This document shows positions 1 through 8,316 of a DNA stretch of 64,000 nucleotides, piece after piece. The notes below the pieces were generated by a model. It was not told where the DNA came from and ran no database searches. It saw only the letters and a list, made by a program, of their open reading frames with translations. The stretch is from Streptomyces hygroscopicus subsp. hygroscopicus (GTDB taxonomy: Bacteria > Actinomycetota > Actinomycetes > Streptomycetales > Streptomycetaceae), in NCBI RefSeq assembly GCF_030269125.1, contig NZ_BSSM01000012.1, positions 62,001 to 126,000 on the forward strand, given 5' to 3'. How positions within the stretch are numbered: the first letter of the stretch is position 1; every line of letters starts with the position of its first letter. The position numbers and the translations under genes are program-made.

Positions 1-1
1 C

Positions 2-757
2 CGCCACCCGCTGACCACGCTGTCGGAGCGCATCGAGGACATCTTCGTGGCCATGGGCTACGAGGTCGCCGAGGGCCCCCAGGCCGAGGCCGAGTGGTTC
101 AACTTCGACGCCCTGAACATCGGCCCGGACCACCCGGCCCGCGGCGAGGCCGACACCTTCTTCGTGCAGGGCCCGGACGGCGGCGCCGAGTCGGGTGTGG
201 TCATGCGCACCCACACCTCGCCCGTGCAGATCCGCTCGCTGCTCGGCCGTGAGCTGCCGGTCTACGTGATCTGTCCCGGCCGCGTCTACCGCACCGACGA
301 GCTGGACGCCACGCACACGCCCGTCTTCCACCAGGTCGAACTGCTCGCCGTGGACGAGGGCCTGACCATGGCCGACCTCAAGGGCACCCTGGACCACATG
401 GTCCAGTCGCTGTTCGGCGAGGGCATGAAGACCCGGCTGCGGCCCAACTTCTTCCCCTTCACCGAGCCGAGCGCCGAGATGGACATGCTCTGCTACGTGT
501 GCAAGGGCGAGTCCGTCGGCAACCCCGACCGCCCGTGCCGCACCTGCTCCAGCGAGGGCTGGATCGAGCTGGGCGGCTGCGGCATGGTCAATCCGCGGGT
601 GCTCACCGCCTGCGGTGTCGACCCGGAGAAGTACAGCGGCTTCGCCTTCGGGTTCGGCATCGAGCGGATGCTGATGTTCCGCCACAACGTCGAAGACATG
701 CGAGACATGGTCGAGGGTGACGTCCGGTTCACCCGGCCCTTCGGGATGGAGATCTGA
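2..757 (+). CDS. pheS: Phenylalanine-tRNA ligase alpha subunit (5' end outside window)
   Basis: Catalytic alpha subunit of the cytoplasmic (alpha-beta)2 phenylalanyl-tRNA synthetase, a class II enzyme that charges tRNA-Phe. The frame is open to the left edge, so the N-terminal coiled coil and the start lie outside; about 251 residues are visible. Class II signatures are present: motif 2 around MRTHTSPVQIR and motif 3 near the end as GFGIERMLMFRH. The stop codon overlaps the pheT start by one base (TGATG), implying translational coupling of the two subunits in one operon. Identification is firm. Confidence 0.97.
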   Translation, partial: RHPLTTLSERIEDIFVAMGYEVAEGPQAEAEWFNFDALNIGPDHPARGEADTFFVQGPDGGAESGVVMRTHTSPVQIRSLLGRELPVYVICPGRVYRTDELDATHTPVFHQVELLAVDEGLTMADLKGTLDHMVQSLFGEGMKTRLRPNFFPFTEPSAEMDMLCYVCKGESVGNPDRPCRTCSSEGWIELGGCGMVNPRVLTACGVDPEKYSGFAFGFGIERMLMFRHNVEDMRDMVEGDVRFTRPFGMEI

Positions 758-3273
758 TGCGGGTCCCGCTTTCTTGGCTGCGGGAGTACGTCGACCTGCC
801 GGCCACCGAGACCGGCCGTGACGTCCAGGCCAAGCTCATTTCGGCCGGTCTGGAGGTCGAGACCGTCGAACAGCTCGGCGCCGACCTCAAGGGCCCCCTG
901 GTCGTCGGCCAGGTGCTCACCATCGAGGAGCTGGAGGGCTTCAAGAAGCCGATCCGCTTCTGCACGGTCGACGTCGGCCAGGCCAACGGCACCGGCGAGC
1001 CCCAGGAGATCGTCTGCGGCGCCCGCAACTTCGCGGTCGGCGACAAGGTCGTCGTGGTGCTCCCCGGCGCCACCCTGCCCGGCGGGTTCTCCATCGCCGC
1101 CCGCAAGACCTACGGCAAGGTCTCGCACGGCATGATCTGCTCCAGCGACGAGCTGGGCATGGGCGACGACAACACCCACGGCATCATCGTGCTGCCGCCG
1201 GAGACCGAGGTCGGCAAGGACGCCATCGAGCTCCTGGAGCTGGTGGACGAGGTCCTGGACATCGCCGTCACCGCCAACCGCGGCGACTGCCTGTCCATCC
1301 GCGGCGTCGCCCGCGAGACCGCCATCGCCTACGGCCTGCCGCTGCGCGACCCCGCCCTGATCGACGTGCCGGCGCCGAACGCCTACGGCTACCCGGTCCG
1401 GGTCTCCGACCCGTTCGGCTGCGACCGCTTCACCGCGCGCACCGTCACCGGTCTGCGCCCCGAGGCCCGCTCCCCGCTCTGGCTCCAGCGCCGGATCCAG
1501 AAGGTCGGCATGCGCCCGATCTCGCTCGCCGTCGACGTCACGAACTACGTGATGATGGAGCTGGGCCAGCCGCTGCACGCCTACGACCGGAGGCTGGTCC
1601 AGGGCACGATCGGGGTGCGCCGCGCCGAGGAGGGCGAGAAGCTCGTCACCCTCGACGGCGTCGAGCGCAAGCTGCACGCCGAGGACCTGGTCATCACGGA
1701 CGACCGAGGCCCCATCGGCCTGGCCGGCGTGATGGGCGGTGCCAACACGGAGATCGCCGACCACGGCGAGGACGCGGAGAACGCGACCACCGACGTGGTG
1801 ATCGAGGCGGCCCACTTCGACGCGGTCTCCATCGCGCGCACGGCCCGCCGCCACAAGCTGCTGTCCGAGGCATCCCGCCGCTTCGAGCGCGGGGTGGACC
1901 CGGCGGCCGCGGCCGCCGCCGCGCAGCGCACCGTGGACCTGCTGGTGCTCCTCGCGGGCGGCACCGCCGAGGCGGGCGTCACCGAGGTCGTCGCGCCCTC
2001 CGCGCCGCGCACCATCACCGTCCCGGCGAACCACCCGGACAAGGTCGCGGGCGTCGGCTACGGCCGCGAGACCGTCGTGCGCCGCCTCCAGGAGGTCGGC
2101 TGCGACGTCTACGGGCAGGACGAGCTGATCGTCACCGTGCCGTCCTGGCGGCCCGACCTCACCGACCCGAACGACCTGGCCGAAGAGGTCATCCGCCTGG
2201 AGGGCTACGAGAACCTGCCCTCCACGCTGCCCAAGCCCCCGGCGGGCCGCGGCCTGACCGCCCGCCAGCGGCTGCACCGCCGCATCGGCCGCGCGCTGGC
2301 CGGCGCCGGCTACGTCGAGGCGCTGAACTACCCGTTCGTCGGCGAGCAGGTCTTCGACCAGCTCGGCCTGGACGCGGGTGACCCGGCCCGCCGTGTGGTG
2401 AAGCTGGTCAACCCGCTCAGCGACGAGGAGCCCGCGCTCCGCACCACGCTGCTGCCGGGTCTGCTGGGCGCGCTGCGCCGCAACAACGGCCGTGGCGGGC
2501 ACGACCTGGCCCTGTTCGAGACCGGGCTGGTCTTCCACCCGCGCGGGCAGCGGCGCGCCGCCACGCATCTGCCGGTCGACCGCCGGCCCACCGACGAGGA
2601 GATCGCGGAGCTGAACGCGGCGCTGCCCGAGCAGCCGCGGCACGCCGCCGTCGTCCTCGCGGGCGCCCGCGAGCAGGCCGGCTGGTGGGGCAAGGGCCGC
2701 CCGGCCGACTGGGCCGACGCGGTCGAGGCCGCGCGCACCGTGGCCCGCGAGGCCGGCGCCGAACTGGTCGTCCGCAAGGGCCAGTACGGCCCCTGGCACC
2801 CGGGCCGCTGCGCCGAGCTGGTCGTCGTGGCCGACGGCGACGAGCGGGTCGTGGGCCACGCGGGCGAGCTGCACCCGCGCGTCGTGAAGACGCTGGGCCT
2901 GCCGGAGCGCACCTGCGCGATGGAGCTGGACCTGGACGTCCTGGAGGAGGCCGGCGACGGCATCCCGATGGCGCCGAGCATCTCGTCCTTCCCGGTCGCC
3001 ACGCAGGATGTCGCCCTCGTGGTCGACAAGCCGGTGCCGGCGGCCGAGGTCGAGGCCGCGCTGCGCGCCGGTGCCGGTGAACTCCTGGAGTCCATCCGGC
3101 TGTTCGACGTCTACGAGAACGCCGAGCAGCTGGGGGAGGGCCGCAAGTCGCTCGCCTACGCGCTGCGCTTCCGCGCCCCCGACCGGACGCTGACGGTGGA
3201 CGAGGCGTCGGCGGCCCGGGACGCGGCCGTCGCCCTGGCGGGCGAGCGCACCGGAGCCGTACTGCGCGGCTGA
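757..3273 (+). CDS. pheT: Phenylalanine-tRNA ligase beta subunit
   Basis: Beta subunit (838 aa, normal bacterial length) partnering PheS; it binds tRNA-Phe and carries the editing site that hydrolyses mischarged Tyr-tRNA-Phe. Domain order fits the family: tRNA-binding EMAP-like domain at about 40-150, B3/B4 editing region about 210-375, B5 domain about 400-480 (VPSWRPDLTDPNDLAEEVIR), core, and a C-terminal ferredoxin-fold anticodon-binding domain in the last ~95 residues (ending in the DRTLTVDE region). The ATG overlaps the pheS stop. A strong hairpin follows 12 bases after the stop, ending the operon. Confidence 0.98.
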   Translation: MRVPLSWLREYVDLPATETGRDVQAKLISAGLEVETVEQLGADLKGPLVVGQVLTIEELEGFKKPIRFCTVDVGQANGTGEPQEIVCGARNFAVGDKVVVVLPGATLPGGFSIAARKTYGKVSHGMICSSDELGMGDDNTHGIIVLPPETEVGKDAIELLELVDEVLDIAVTANRGDCLSIRGVARETAIAYGLPLRDPALIDVPAPNAYGYPVRVSDPFGCDRFTARTVTGLRPEARSPLWLQRRIQKVGMRPISLAVDVTNYVMMELGQPLHAYDRRLVQGTIGVRRAEEGEKLVTLDGVERKLHAEDLVITDDRGPIGLAGVMGGANTEIADHGEDAENATTDVVIEAAHFDAVSIARTARRHKLLSEASRRFERGVDPAAAAAAAQRTVDLLVLLAGGTAEAGVTEVVAPSAPRTITVPANHPDKVAGVGYGRETVVRRLQEVGCDVYGQDELIVTVPSWRPDLTDPNDLAEEVIRLEGYENLPSTLPKPPAGRGLTARQRLHRRIGRALAGAGYVEALNYPFVGEQVFDQLGLDAGDPARRVVKLVNPLSDEEPALRTTLLPGLLGALRRNNGRGGHDLALFETGLVFHPRGQRRAATHLPVDRRPTDEEIAELNAALPEQPRHAAVVLAGAREQAGWWGKGRPADWADAVEAARTVAREAGAELVVRKGQYGPWHPGRCAELVVVADGDERVVGHAGELHPRVVKTLGLPERTCAMELDLDVLEEAGDGIPMAPSISSFPVATQDVALVVDKPVPAAEVEAALRAGAGELLESIRLFDVYENAEQLGEGRKSLAYALRFRAPDRTLTVDEASAARDAAVALAGERTGAVLRG

Positions 3274-3284
3274 CCGCCGTATCA

Positions 3285-3330
3285 CGAGGGCGCGCCCGGT
3301 CACGGATCTCCGTGGCCGGGCGCGCCCTCG
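3285..3330 (+). terminator. Intrinsic terminator after pheT
   Basis: Inverted repeat with 20-base arms (cgagggcgcgcccggtcacg and its near-perfect complement, one G-T wobble) around a 6-base loop. Position directly after pheT marks the end of pheST. Confidence 0.85.
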
Positions 3331-3396
3331 TCCGGCACGCGGTGCGTCCGGCATCCCGTCGCCTGCCGCATAAATGCACTCCCACCTGCGCTTTCT

Positions 3397-3410
3397 CACT
3401 CGTTCGAGTG
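3397..3410. promoter_or_regulatory. Perfect 14-bp palindrome cactcgttcgagtg upstream of a phosphatase gene
   Basis: CACTCG-TT-CGAGTG lies about 110 bases before the SpoIIE-type phosphatase start, in the gap between the pheT terminator and that gene. The symmetry suggests a dimeric regulator site. No family is assigned. Confidence 0.4.
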
Positions 3411-3518
3411 GTCATCGGAGGTGATCCAGTCCTCCCGGGCCATGCCGTCGACAGAATCGGACCGGCCTTTCGGGGTCGGTCCGTCTGCTCTGTCAGGGAC
3501 TCCATGGGGGACAGAGGC

Positions 3519-4568
3519 ATGATCCGTATCAAGGCACGGGCACCCACCGCGCGAGCAGCGGTGCTCCCCACGCTCTGGGGAGCCCTGGCGGTCGCCTACA
3601 AGTTCGGCTGTCCGCTCGCCGCACAGGAGGGGCTCGGCGCCCGCGTCGCCGGCAGTGTCGTGTTCTTCGCCGTGGGAACCGGCCTGATGGTCCATGTACG
3701 GCGCGCCCTGCTGCGGGAGCTGCGGCTCGCCCGGCGGGCGGCTCGGGCCGCGCAGAGCGTCGTCCTGCGCCCGCTGCCGCCGCGCCTCGACGGACTCGGC
3801 CTCGCCGCCGCCCAGTTGTCCGCCGACCGGGGCGCGAGCGTCGGCGGCGATCTGTACGAGGCCGTGGCCACCGAGCACGGGGTGCGGGTGGTGATGGGGG
3901 ACGTACGGGGGCATGGGCTGGCCGCCCTCGGGACCGTCGCCGCCCTCCTCGGCGGCTTCCGCGAGGCCGCCCACGACGAGGCTCGACTGGACGACGTGCT
4001 GCGCAGACTGGAGCGGACGCTCGCCCGGCACCTGACGGAACGGGCCCGCGCGGAAGACCCCTCGACCGGCGGCACCGCGGACCTCGACAGCTCCCTCGCC
4101 GAGGAGTTCGTCACCGTGCTGCTCCTGGAGATCGGCGGGGACGGCGCGCTGAGCGCCCTGAACTGCGGCCATCCCTGGCCCTACCGGCTCACCGGCACCG
4201 TCGTCGAGCCCCTCGCCCGCGCCGAACCGCTGCCCCCGCTGGGCCCGTTCCCGCTCCCGGCGGATCTCACCCCGCTCCGCTGTGCGCCGTTGCGGCCCGC
4301 CGAGTCGCTGGTCCTGTTCACCGACGGCGCGCAGGACGCGCGGGACGCCCGGGGCCGGTTCTTCGCCCTGCCCGAGGCCCTGCGCGCCGTCGTACGCGAC
4401 CAACCCGCCGCGCCGCAGCGGGTGCTGCGCACCCTCTTCGCCGCCCTGCTGCGGCACACCGGCGGCACTCCCGCCGACGACGTGGCCCTCCTGGTGCTGC
4501 GCAACGAGCGGGAGCCCACGCCGCCGGCGCGGGAGGCCGCCGCCCGGCCGGCCACCACGCACGGCTGA
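3519..4568 (+). CDS. Membrane-anchored PP2C/SpoIIE-family serine phosphatase
   Basis: A PPM-type Ser/Thr phosphatase (349 aa), of the kind that dephosphorylates anti-anti-sigma factors in Streptomyces partner-switching networks; the actual partner is unknown. The N-terminus has two hydrophobic segments (AAVLPTLWGALAVAYKFGC and VAGSVVFFAVGTGLMVHV), then a cytoplasmic catalytic domain with metal-binding acidic motifs: GGDLYEA, VVMGDVRGHG, LFTDGAQDARD and DDVALLVL. The start at 3519 (MIRIKAR) is preferred because an AG-rich stretch (gggggacagagg) precedes it; an in-frame ATG at 3504 is an alternative. No PAS or GAF sensor domain is present, so input must come through the membrane part or a partner. 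Confidence 0.85.
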   Translation: MIRIKARAPTARAAVLPTLWGALAVAYKFGCPLAAQEGLGARVAGSVVFFAVGTGLMVHVRRALLRELRLARRAARAAQSVVLRPLPPRLDGLGLAAAQLSADRGASVGGDLYEAVATEHGVRVVMGDVRGHGLAALGTVAALLGGFREAAHDEARLDDVLRRLERTLARHLTERARAEDPSTGGTADLDSSLAEEFVTVLLLEIGGDGALSALNCGHPWPYRLTGTVVEPLARAEPLPPLGPFPLPADLTPLRCAPLRPAESLVLFTDGAQDARDARGRFFALPEALRAVVRDQPAAPQRVLRTLFAALLRHTGGTPADDVALLVLRNEREPTPPAREAAARPATTHG

Positions 4569-4761
4569 TGGTTCCCGCCGCACCACCGCCGGCAGCCCGG
4601 CGCTCGGCGGTCCACCCCATGCGGCCCGGGTCACCACGAGCGCGCCGAGCGAGGGCAGCGGCCGGCGCGCGTGTTCCAGCGAGACCAGAGGGAACCCGCC
4701 GGTGATCGCGTGGGGGCCTGCGCGATGGCATACGCGGGCCCGGCGCGCGCAGGGTACGCGA

Positions 4762-4793
4762 AACGGACGTGCCCGGCGCCGGGCACGTCCGTT
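4762..4793. terminator. Perfect 32-bp palindromic bidirectional terminator
   Basis: Sixteen bases are followed immediately by their exact reverse complement (AACGGACGTGCCCGGC then GCCGGGCACGTCCGTT). It sits between the convergent phosphatase gene and the acyl-CoA dehydrogenase gene, so it can stop both transcripts. Confidence 0.8.
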
Positions 4794-4831
4794 GGTGGCC
4801 GAGGGTGATCAGCCGTGGGCGAAGAAGAGGA

Positions 4832-5692
4832 TCAGCCGTAGGTGTAGAAGCCCGAGCCGGTCTTGCGACCGAGCCGGCCCGCCTCGACCATGCGCTGGAG
4901 CAGCGGGGGAGCGGCGTACAGCGGCTCCTTGTACTCCGCGTACATCGAGTTGGCGATGGAGACGATGGTGTCCAGGCCGATCAGGTCGGACAGCTTCAGC
5001 GGGCCCATCGGGTGGGCGCAGCCCATCTCCATGCCGTTGTCGATGTCCTCGCGGCTCGCGATGCCCGACTCGAACATCCGGATCGCGGACAGCAGATAGG
5101 GCACGAGCAGCGCGTTCACCACGAAGCCGGAGCGGTCCTGGGCGCGGATGGCGTGCTTGCCGAGCACCTTCTCGGCGAAGACCTGGGCGCGGCTGAGGGT
5201 GCCCTCGGAGGTGGTGAGCGCGGGGATCAGCTCGACCAGCTTCTGCACCGGGGCCGGGTTGAAGAAGTGGATGCCGACGACGTGGTCCGGGCGCGAGGTG
5301 GCGACCGCGAGCTTCACCAGCGGGATGGAGGAGGTGTTGGAGGCCAGGATCGCGTCCGGCCGGGTCACCACCTGGTCGAGCACCTGGAAGATCTCCGTCT
5401 TCACCGGCTCGCTCTCCACGACGGCCTCGATCACCAGGTCACGGTCGGCGAACTCGCCGAGGTCCGTGGTGAAGCTGAGCCGCGCCCGGGTGGCGTCCCG
5501 CTCCTCGTCGCTGATCTTCCCGCGTTCGGCCGCCTTGGCCAGGGAGTTGTACAGCCGTGTACGGCCGATCTCCAGGGCCTCGCCGGTGGTCTCGGCGACC
5601 TTCACGTCCAGTCCCGCGCGGGCGCACACCTCGGCGATGCCCGCGCCCATCTGTCCGCAGCCCACGACTCCGACGCGCTCGATGTCGGTCAC
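4832..5692 (-). CDS. 3-hydroxybutyryl-CoA dehydrogenase (3-hydroxyacyl-CoA dehydrogenase)
   Basis: NAD(P)-dependent oxidoreductase interconverting 3-hydroxyacyl-CoA and 3-ketoacyl-CoA, acting in fatty-acid or aromatic catabolism or in PHB/butyryl precursor supply. The 286-aa chain has the N-terminal Rossmann motif GVVGCGQMGAGIA, the family motif ASNTSSIP, the catalytic-His segment GIHFFNPAP and a C-terminal helical domain ending LGRKTGSGFYTYG. Length matches stand-alone Hbd/PaaH/FadB-type enzymes. It is transcribed alone; no beta-oxidation neighbours are present, so the physiological substrate cannot be set from context. Confidence 0.92.
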   Translation of the reverse strand: MTDIERVGVVGCGQMGAGIAEVCARAGLDVKVAETTGEALEIGRTRLYNSLAKAAERGKISDEERDATRARLSFTTDLGEFADRDLVIEAVVESEPVKTEIFQVLDQVVTRPDAILASNTSSIPLVKLAVATSRPDHVVGIHFFNPAPVQKLVELIPALTTSEGTLSRAQVFAEKVLGKHAIRAQDRSGFVVNALLVPYLLSAIRMFESGIASREDIDNGMEMGCAHPMGPLKLSDLIGLDTIVSIANSMYAEYKEPLYAAPPLLQRMVEAGRLGRKTGSGFYTYG

Positions 5693-5873
5693 ATCGTCCC
5701 CTTCGCTGTTCTCCGGCTTGGCTGGCAGACCTCCGGGTTTCGGCGGCTGCTCCGATCGTGCACGTTACCGCGAAGTATCGATGATCGATCGTCTGGGTGC
5801 GGGCATTCTTGGTCACGAAGACGATCCGTGACCGAGCGGATGCGGAACGTAAGGAAAAACGGCGATGGGACCC

Positions 5874-7160
5874 ATGTCACGCCGGGCCTTCACCCTGGCG
5901 ACGCTGTCGGCTCTGACCACGGCCGGGTGCGGTGCGGCGACGACCCGGACCGCGGAGACCGGGCGGGCCGGGGTCAGGGGCCCGGGTGTCGAGGGTGCCA
6001 CCGGCGCGCCGGGCGCCCGCGCGCTCACCGAGATGCGCGGCGTGTGGATGGCCACCGTCGAGAACCGCGACTGGCCCTCGCGTCCCGGTCTGACCGCCGC
6101 CGCGCAGCACAAGGAGCTGACCGACCACCTCGACCGGGCGGTGCGCAGCCGGTTGAACACCGTGATCCTCCAGGTGCGGCCCACCGCCGACGCCCTGTGG
6201 CCCTCGCCGTACGAGCCCTGGTCCGGGTTCCTCACCGGCACCCAGGGCCGCGACCCCGGCTGGGACCCGCTGGGCACCGCCGTGCGCGAGGCCCACGCCC
6301 GTGGCCTTCGGCTGCACGCCTGGTTCAACCCGTACCGGATCGCCAACCACACCGACCCGAGCCGCCTCTCCGCCGGTCACCCGGCGCGCAGGCACCCCGA
6401 CTGGGCGGTGCCGTACGGCGGCAAGCTCTACTACAACCCCGGCCTGCCCGCCGTCCGCGCCTTCGTGCAACGCGCGATGCTCGACGCGGTCGCCCGCTAC
6501 CCCGTCGACGCGGTCCACTTCGACGACTACTTCTACCCCTACCCCGAGGACGGGGAGACCTTCGCGGACGACGAGGCGTACGAGCGCTACCGGGGTTCCT
6601 TCACCGATCGCGCCGACTGGCGGCGGGACAACATCGACCGGCTGGTCAGGGAGATGGCGGCCGGGATCGGACGGGTGCGGCCCGGCACCCGGTTCGGGAT
6701 CAGCCCCTTCGGGGTGTGGCGCAACGCCACGACCGACCCGCTCGGCTCCGACACGGACGCGGGCGCCCAGACGTACGACGACCTGTACGCCGACACCCGC
6801 ACATGGGTCCGCGAGCACTGGATCGACTACGTCGTGCCCCAGTTGTACTGGGAGATCGGTGCGAGCGGCGCGGACTACGCAACGCTGCTCGACTGGTGGG
6901 CGCGCGTCGCCGAGGGCACGGGGACGCGGCTGTACATCGGCGAGGCCCTGTACCGCGCGGGGGCCGCCGGGGCCGACGGCCGGCCCGCGGCCTGGCAGGA
7001 CCCGGCGGAGCTGTCCCGGCACCTCACCCTCGCCGCCCGCCACCCGCAGGTCGGCGGGCATGTGTTCTTCGCCGCCCAGGAGGTGGCGGACGATCCGATC
7101 GGGGCGATGAAGCGCGTGATCGCGGACCACTACGCGCGACCGGCGAGCCCGCCCCGCTGA
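5874..7160 (+). CDS. GHL10-family glycosyl-hydrolase-like lipoprotein
   Basis: Exported lipoprotein (428 aa from MSRRAF) with a DUF187/GHL10 domain, a TIM-barrel relative of glycoside hydrolases (YngK type) thought to act on cell-wall glycans. The N-terminus has a twin-arginine-like SRRAFTLATLSAL and lipobox TTAGC. The catalytic-domain hallmarks are EMRGVWMATVENRDWPS, LNTVILQVRPTADALW, HAWFNPYRIAN, the acidic FDDYFYPYP and VPQLYWEI. An ATG three codons upstream (5865, MGPMSRR) is equally possible. The substrate is not predictable from sequence. Confidence 0.88.
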   Translation: MSRRAFTLATLSALTTAGCGAATTRTAETGRAGVRGPGVEGATGAPGARALTEMRGVWMATVENRDWPSRPGLTAAAQHKELTDHLDRAVRSRLNTVILQVRPTADALWPSPYEPWSGFLTGTQGRDPGWDPLGTAVREAHARGLRLHAWFNPYRIANHTDPSRLSAGHPARRHPDWAVPYGGKLYYNPGLPAVRAFVQRAMLDAVARYPVDAVHFDDYFYPYPEDGETFADDEAYERYRGSFTDRADWRRDNIDRLVREMAAGIGRVRPGTRFGISPFGVWRNATTDPLGSDTDAGAQTYDDLYADTRTWVREHWIDYVVPQLYWEIGASGADYATLLDWWARVAEGTGTRLYIGEALYRAGAAGADGRPAAWQDPAELSRHLTLAARHPQVGGHVFFAAQEVADDPIGAMKRVIADHYARPASPPR

Positions 7161-7169
7161 ACCGGCGCA

Positions 7170-7367
7170 CTACCGCTGCCGGTCTTCCTTGTGCTTGACC
7201 TGGCAGTCGGGGCCCGGGGACATGATGGCCTCGTGCCCGTCCGAGAAACGGACCCGGTAGGGCGGATTGCCCTCCTGCCCCATCACTTCGACGACTTCGG
7301 ATTCCTGGTCGTGTTGGCCGACCACCCTGCCGTGCTGGACCAGGTGGTCGCCCTTGGATGCGCGCAT
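7170..7367 (-). CDS. DUF1918 small protein
   Basis: A 65-aa protein matching the actinobacterial DUF1918 family: basic, soluble, beta-rich, with the characteristic GDHLVQHGRVVG start, conserved VVEVMGQEGNPPYRVRF centre and GHEAIMSPGPDC end. Function is unknown; the SH3-like fold suggests nucleic acid or protein binding. It begins 19 bases after the EamA transporter stop on the same strand and may be co-transcribed with it. Confidence 0.85.
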   Translation of the reverse strand: MRASKGDHLVQHGRVVGQHDQESEVVEVMGQEGNPPYRVRFSDGHEAIMSPGPDCQVKHKEDRQR

Positions 7368-7386
7368 CTGCAGGCCCTCCTCACGA

Positions 7387-8301
7387 TCACGACCGCTGGG
7401 TGACGGCGATGCACACGAGCACGGCGACGGCGGTCAGGGGAGCGGCCGCCGTGAAGTGCTCGCCCAGCAGCAGCGCCGACCACACCAGTGTGAGCAGGGG
7501 CTGGGCCAACTGCAACTGGCTCGCCCGGGGCACCCCGATGGCCGCCATGCCCCGGTACCAGACGACCAGGCCGAGGAACTGCGAGCCCAGCGCCACCCAG
7601 AGCAGACCGGCCACACCGTGCGCGGTCACCCGGAACGGTTCGTACGACAGCGCCACCGCGGCGGCGGGCAGCGTGAGCGGCAGGCACAGCACCAGCGCCC
7701 AGCCGATGACCTGCCAGCCCGGCATCACCCGGGCGAGCAGCCCGCCCTCGGTGTACCCGGCGGCGCACACCAGCAGGGCCGCGAACAGATAGCCGTCGGC
7801 CGCGGTGAGCGCGCCCCCGCTCTGGACGATCGTGAACGCCAGCACCGCCGCGGCGCCCGCCACCGCCGCGACCCAGAACCGGCGCGAGGGGCGGTGCCCC
7901 GTGCGCAGGGCCGAGCAGACGGCCGTGGTCAGCGGCAGCAGGCCCACCACGACGGCCGCGTGCGCGGTGGTGGAGGTGCGCAGCGCGAGCGTGGTCAGCG
8001 TCGGGAAGCCGAGTACCACGCCGAGCGCGACGATCGCGAGAGCGCCCAGCTGACGCCGCTCGGGTGGTCGTACCCGCAGGGCCAGCAGGGCGCCGCCCGC
8101 GACCAGCGCGGCCAGGGCGCTGCGCACGGTCACCAGCGTCCAGGGGCCGAAGCCCTCCAGGCCCCAGGCGGTGGCCGGGAAGGTCAGGGAGAAGGAGGCG
8201 ACGCCGAGGGCGGCGAGGGCGGTGCCGAGGACCCGCTGCTCCGCCCGGGGAGCGGTGACCGCTATCGGCCCGGCATCGGTAGCGCTACTCTGTGTCTTCA
8301 T
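7387..8301 (-). CDS. EamA/DMT-family transporter
   Basis: Ten-helix drug/metabolite transporter (304 aa) with two EamA repeats; members export amino acids, their analogues or other small metabolites. Hydrophobic segments run throughout (for example LGTALAALGVASFSLTFPA and AIVALGVVLGFPTLTTLAL), with family features such as TVRSALAALVAGG and the C-terminal QPLLTLVWSALLLGEHF. The start codon overlaps by two bases the start codon of the divergent MocR regulator, which makes it the likely regulatory target. Transcription is probably leaderless (TACGCT five bases before the ATG). Confidence 0.9.
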   Translation of the reverse strand: MKTQSSATDAGPIAVTAPRAEQRVLGTALAALGVASFSLTFPATAWGLEGFGPWTLVTVRSALAALVAGGALLALRVRPPERRQLGALAIVALGVVLGFPTLTTLALRTSTTAHAAVVVGLLPLTTAVCSALRTGHRPSRRFWVAAVAGAAAVLAFTIVQSGGALTAADGYLFAALLVCAAGYTEGGLLARVMPGWQVIGWALVLCLPLTLPAAAVALSYEPFRVTAHGVAGLLWVALGSQFLGLVVWYRGMAAIGVPRASQLQLAQPLLTLVWSALLLGEHFTAAAPLTAVAVLVCIAVTQRS

Positions 8302-8316
8302 GCACGAGCGTAGCAG
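8279..8316. promoter_or_regulatory. Overlapping divergent leaderless promoters with gtagcgctac palindrome
   Basis: The tetramer CATG (8299-8302) supplies both start codons. TACTCT (8286-8291) sits 8 bases before the plus-strand ATG and TACGCT (minus strand, about 8307-8312) sits 5 bases before the minus-strand ATG, as expected for leaderless -10 boxes. A perfect palindrome gtagcgctac (8279-8288) overlaps the plus -10 box and is a candidate MocR site. Confidence 0.6.

Noticed and set aside
493..3399. Very long open frame on the minus strand opposite pheS/pheT
   Set aside because: It is a shadow caused by GC-rich third positions of pheT; the translation is low-complexity Arg/Gly/Val/Asp-rich without domains, while pheT is fully recognisable.
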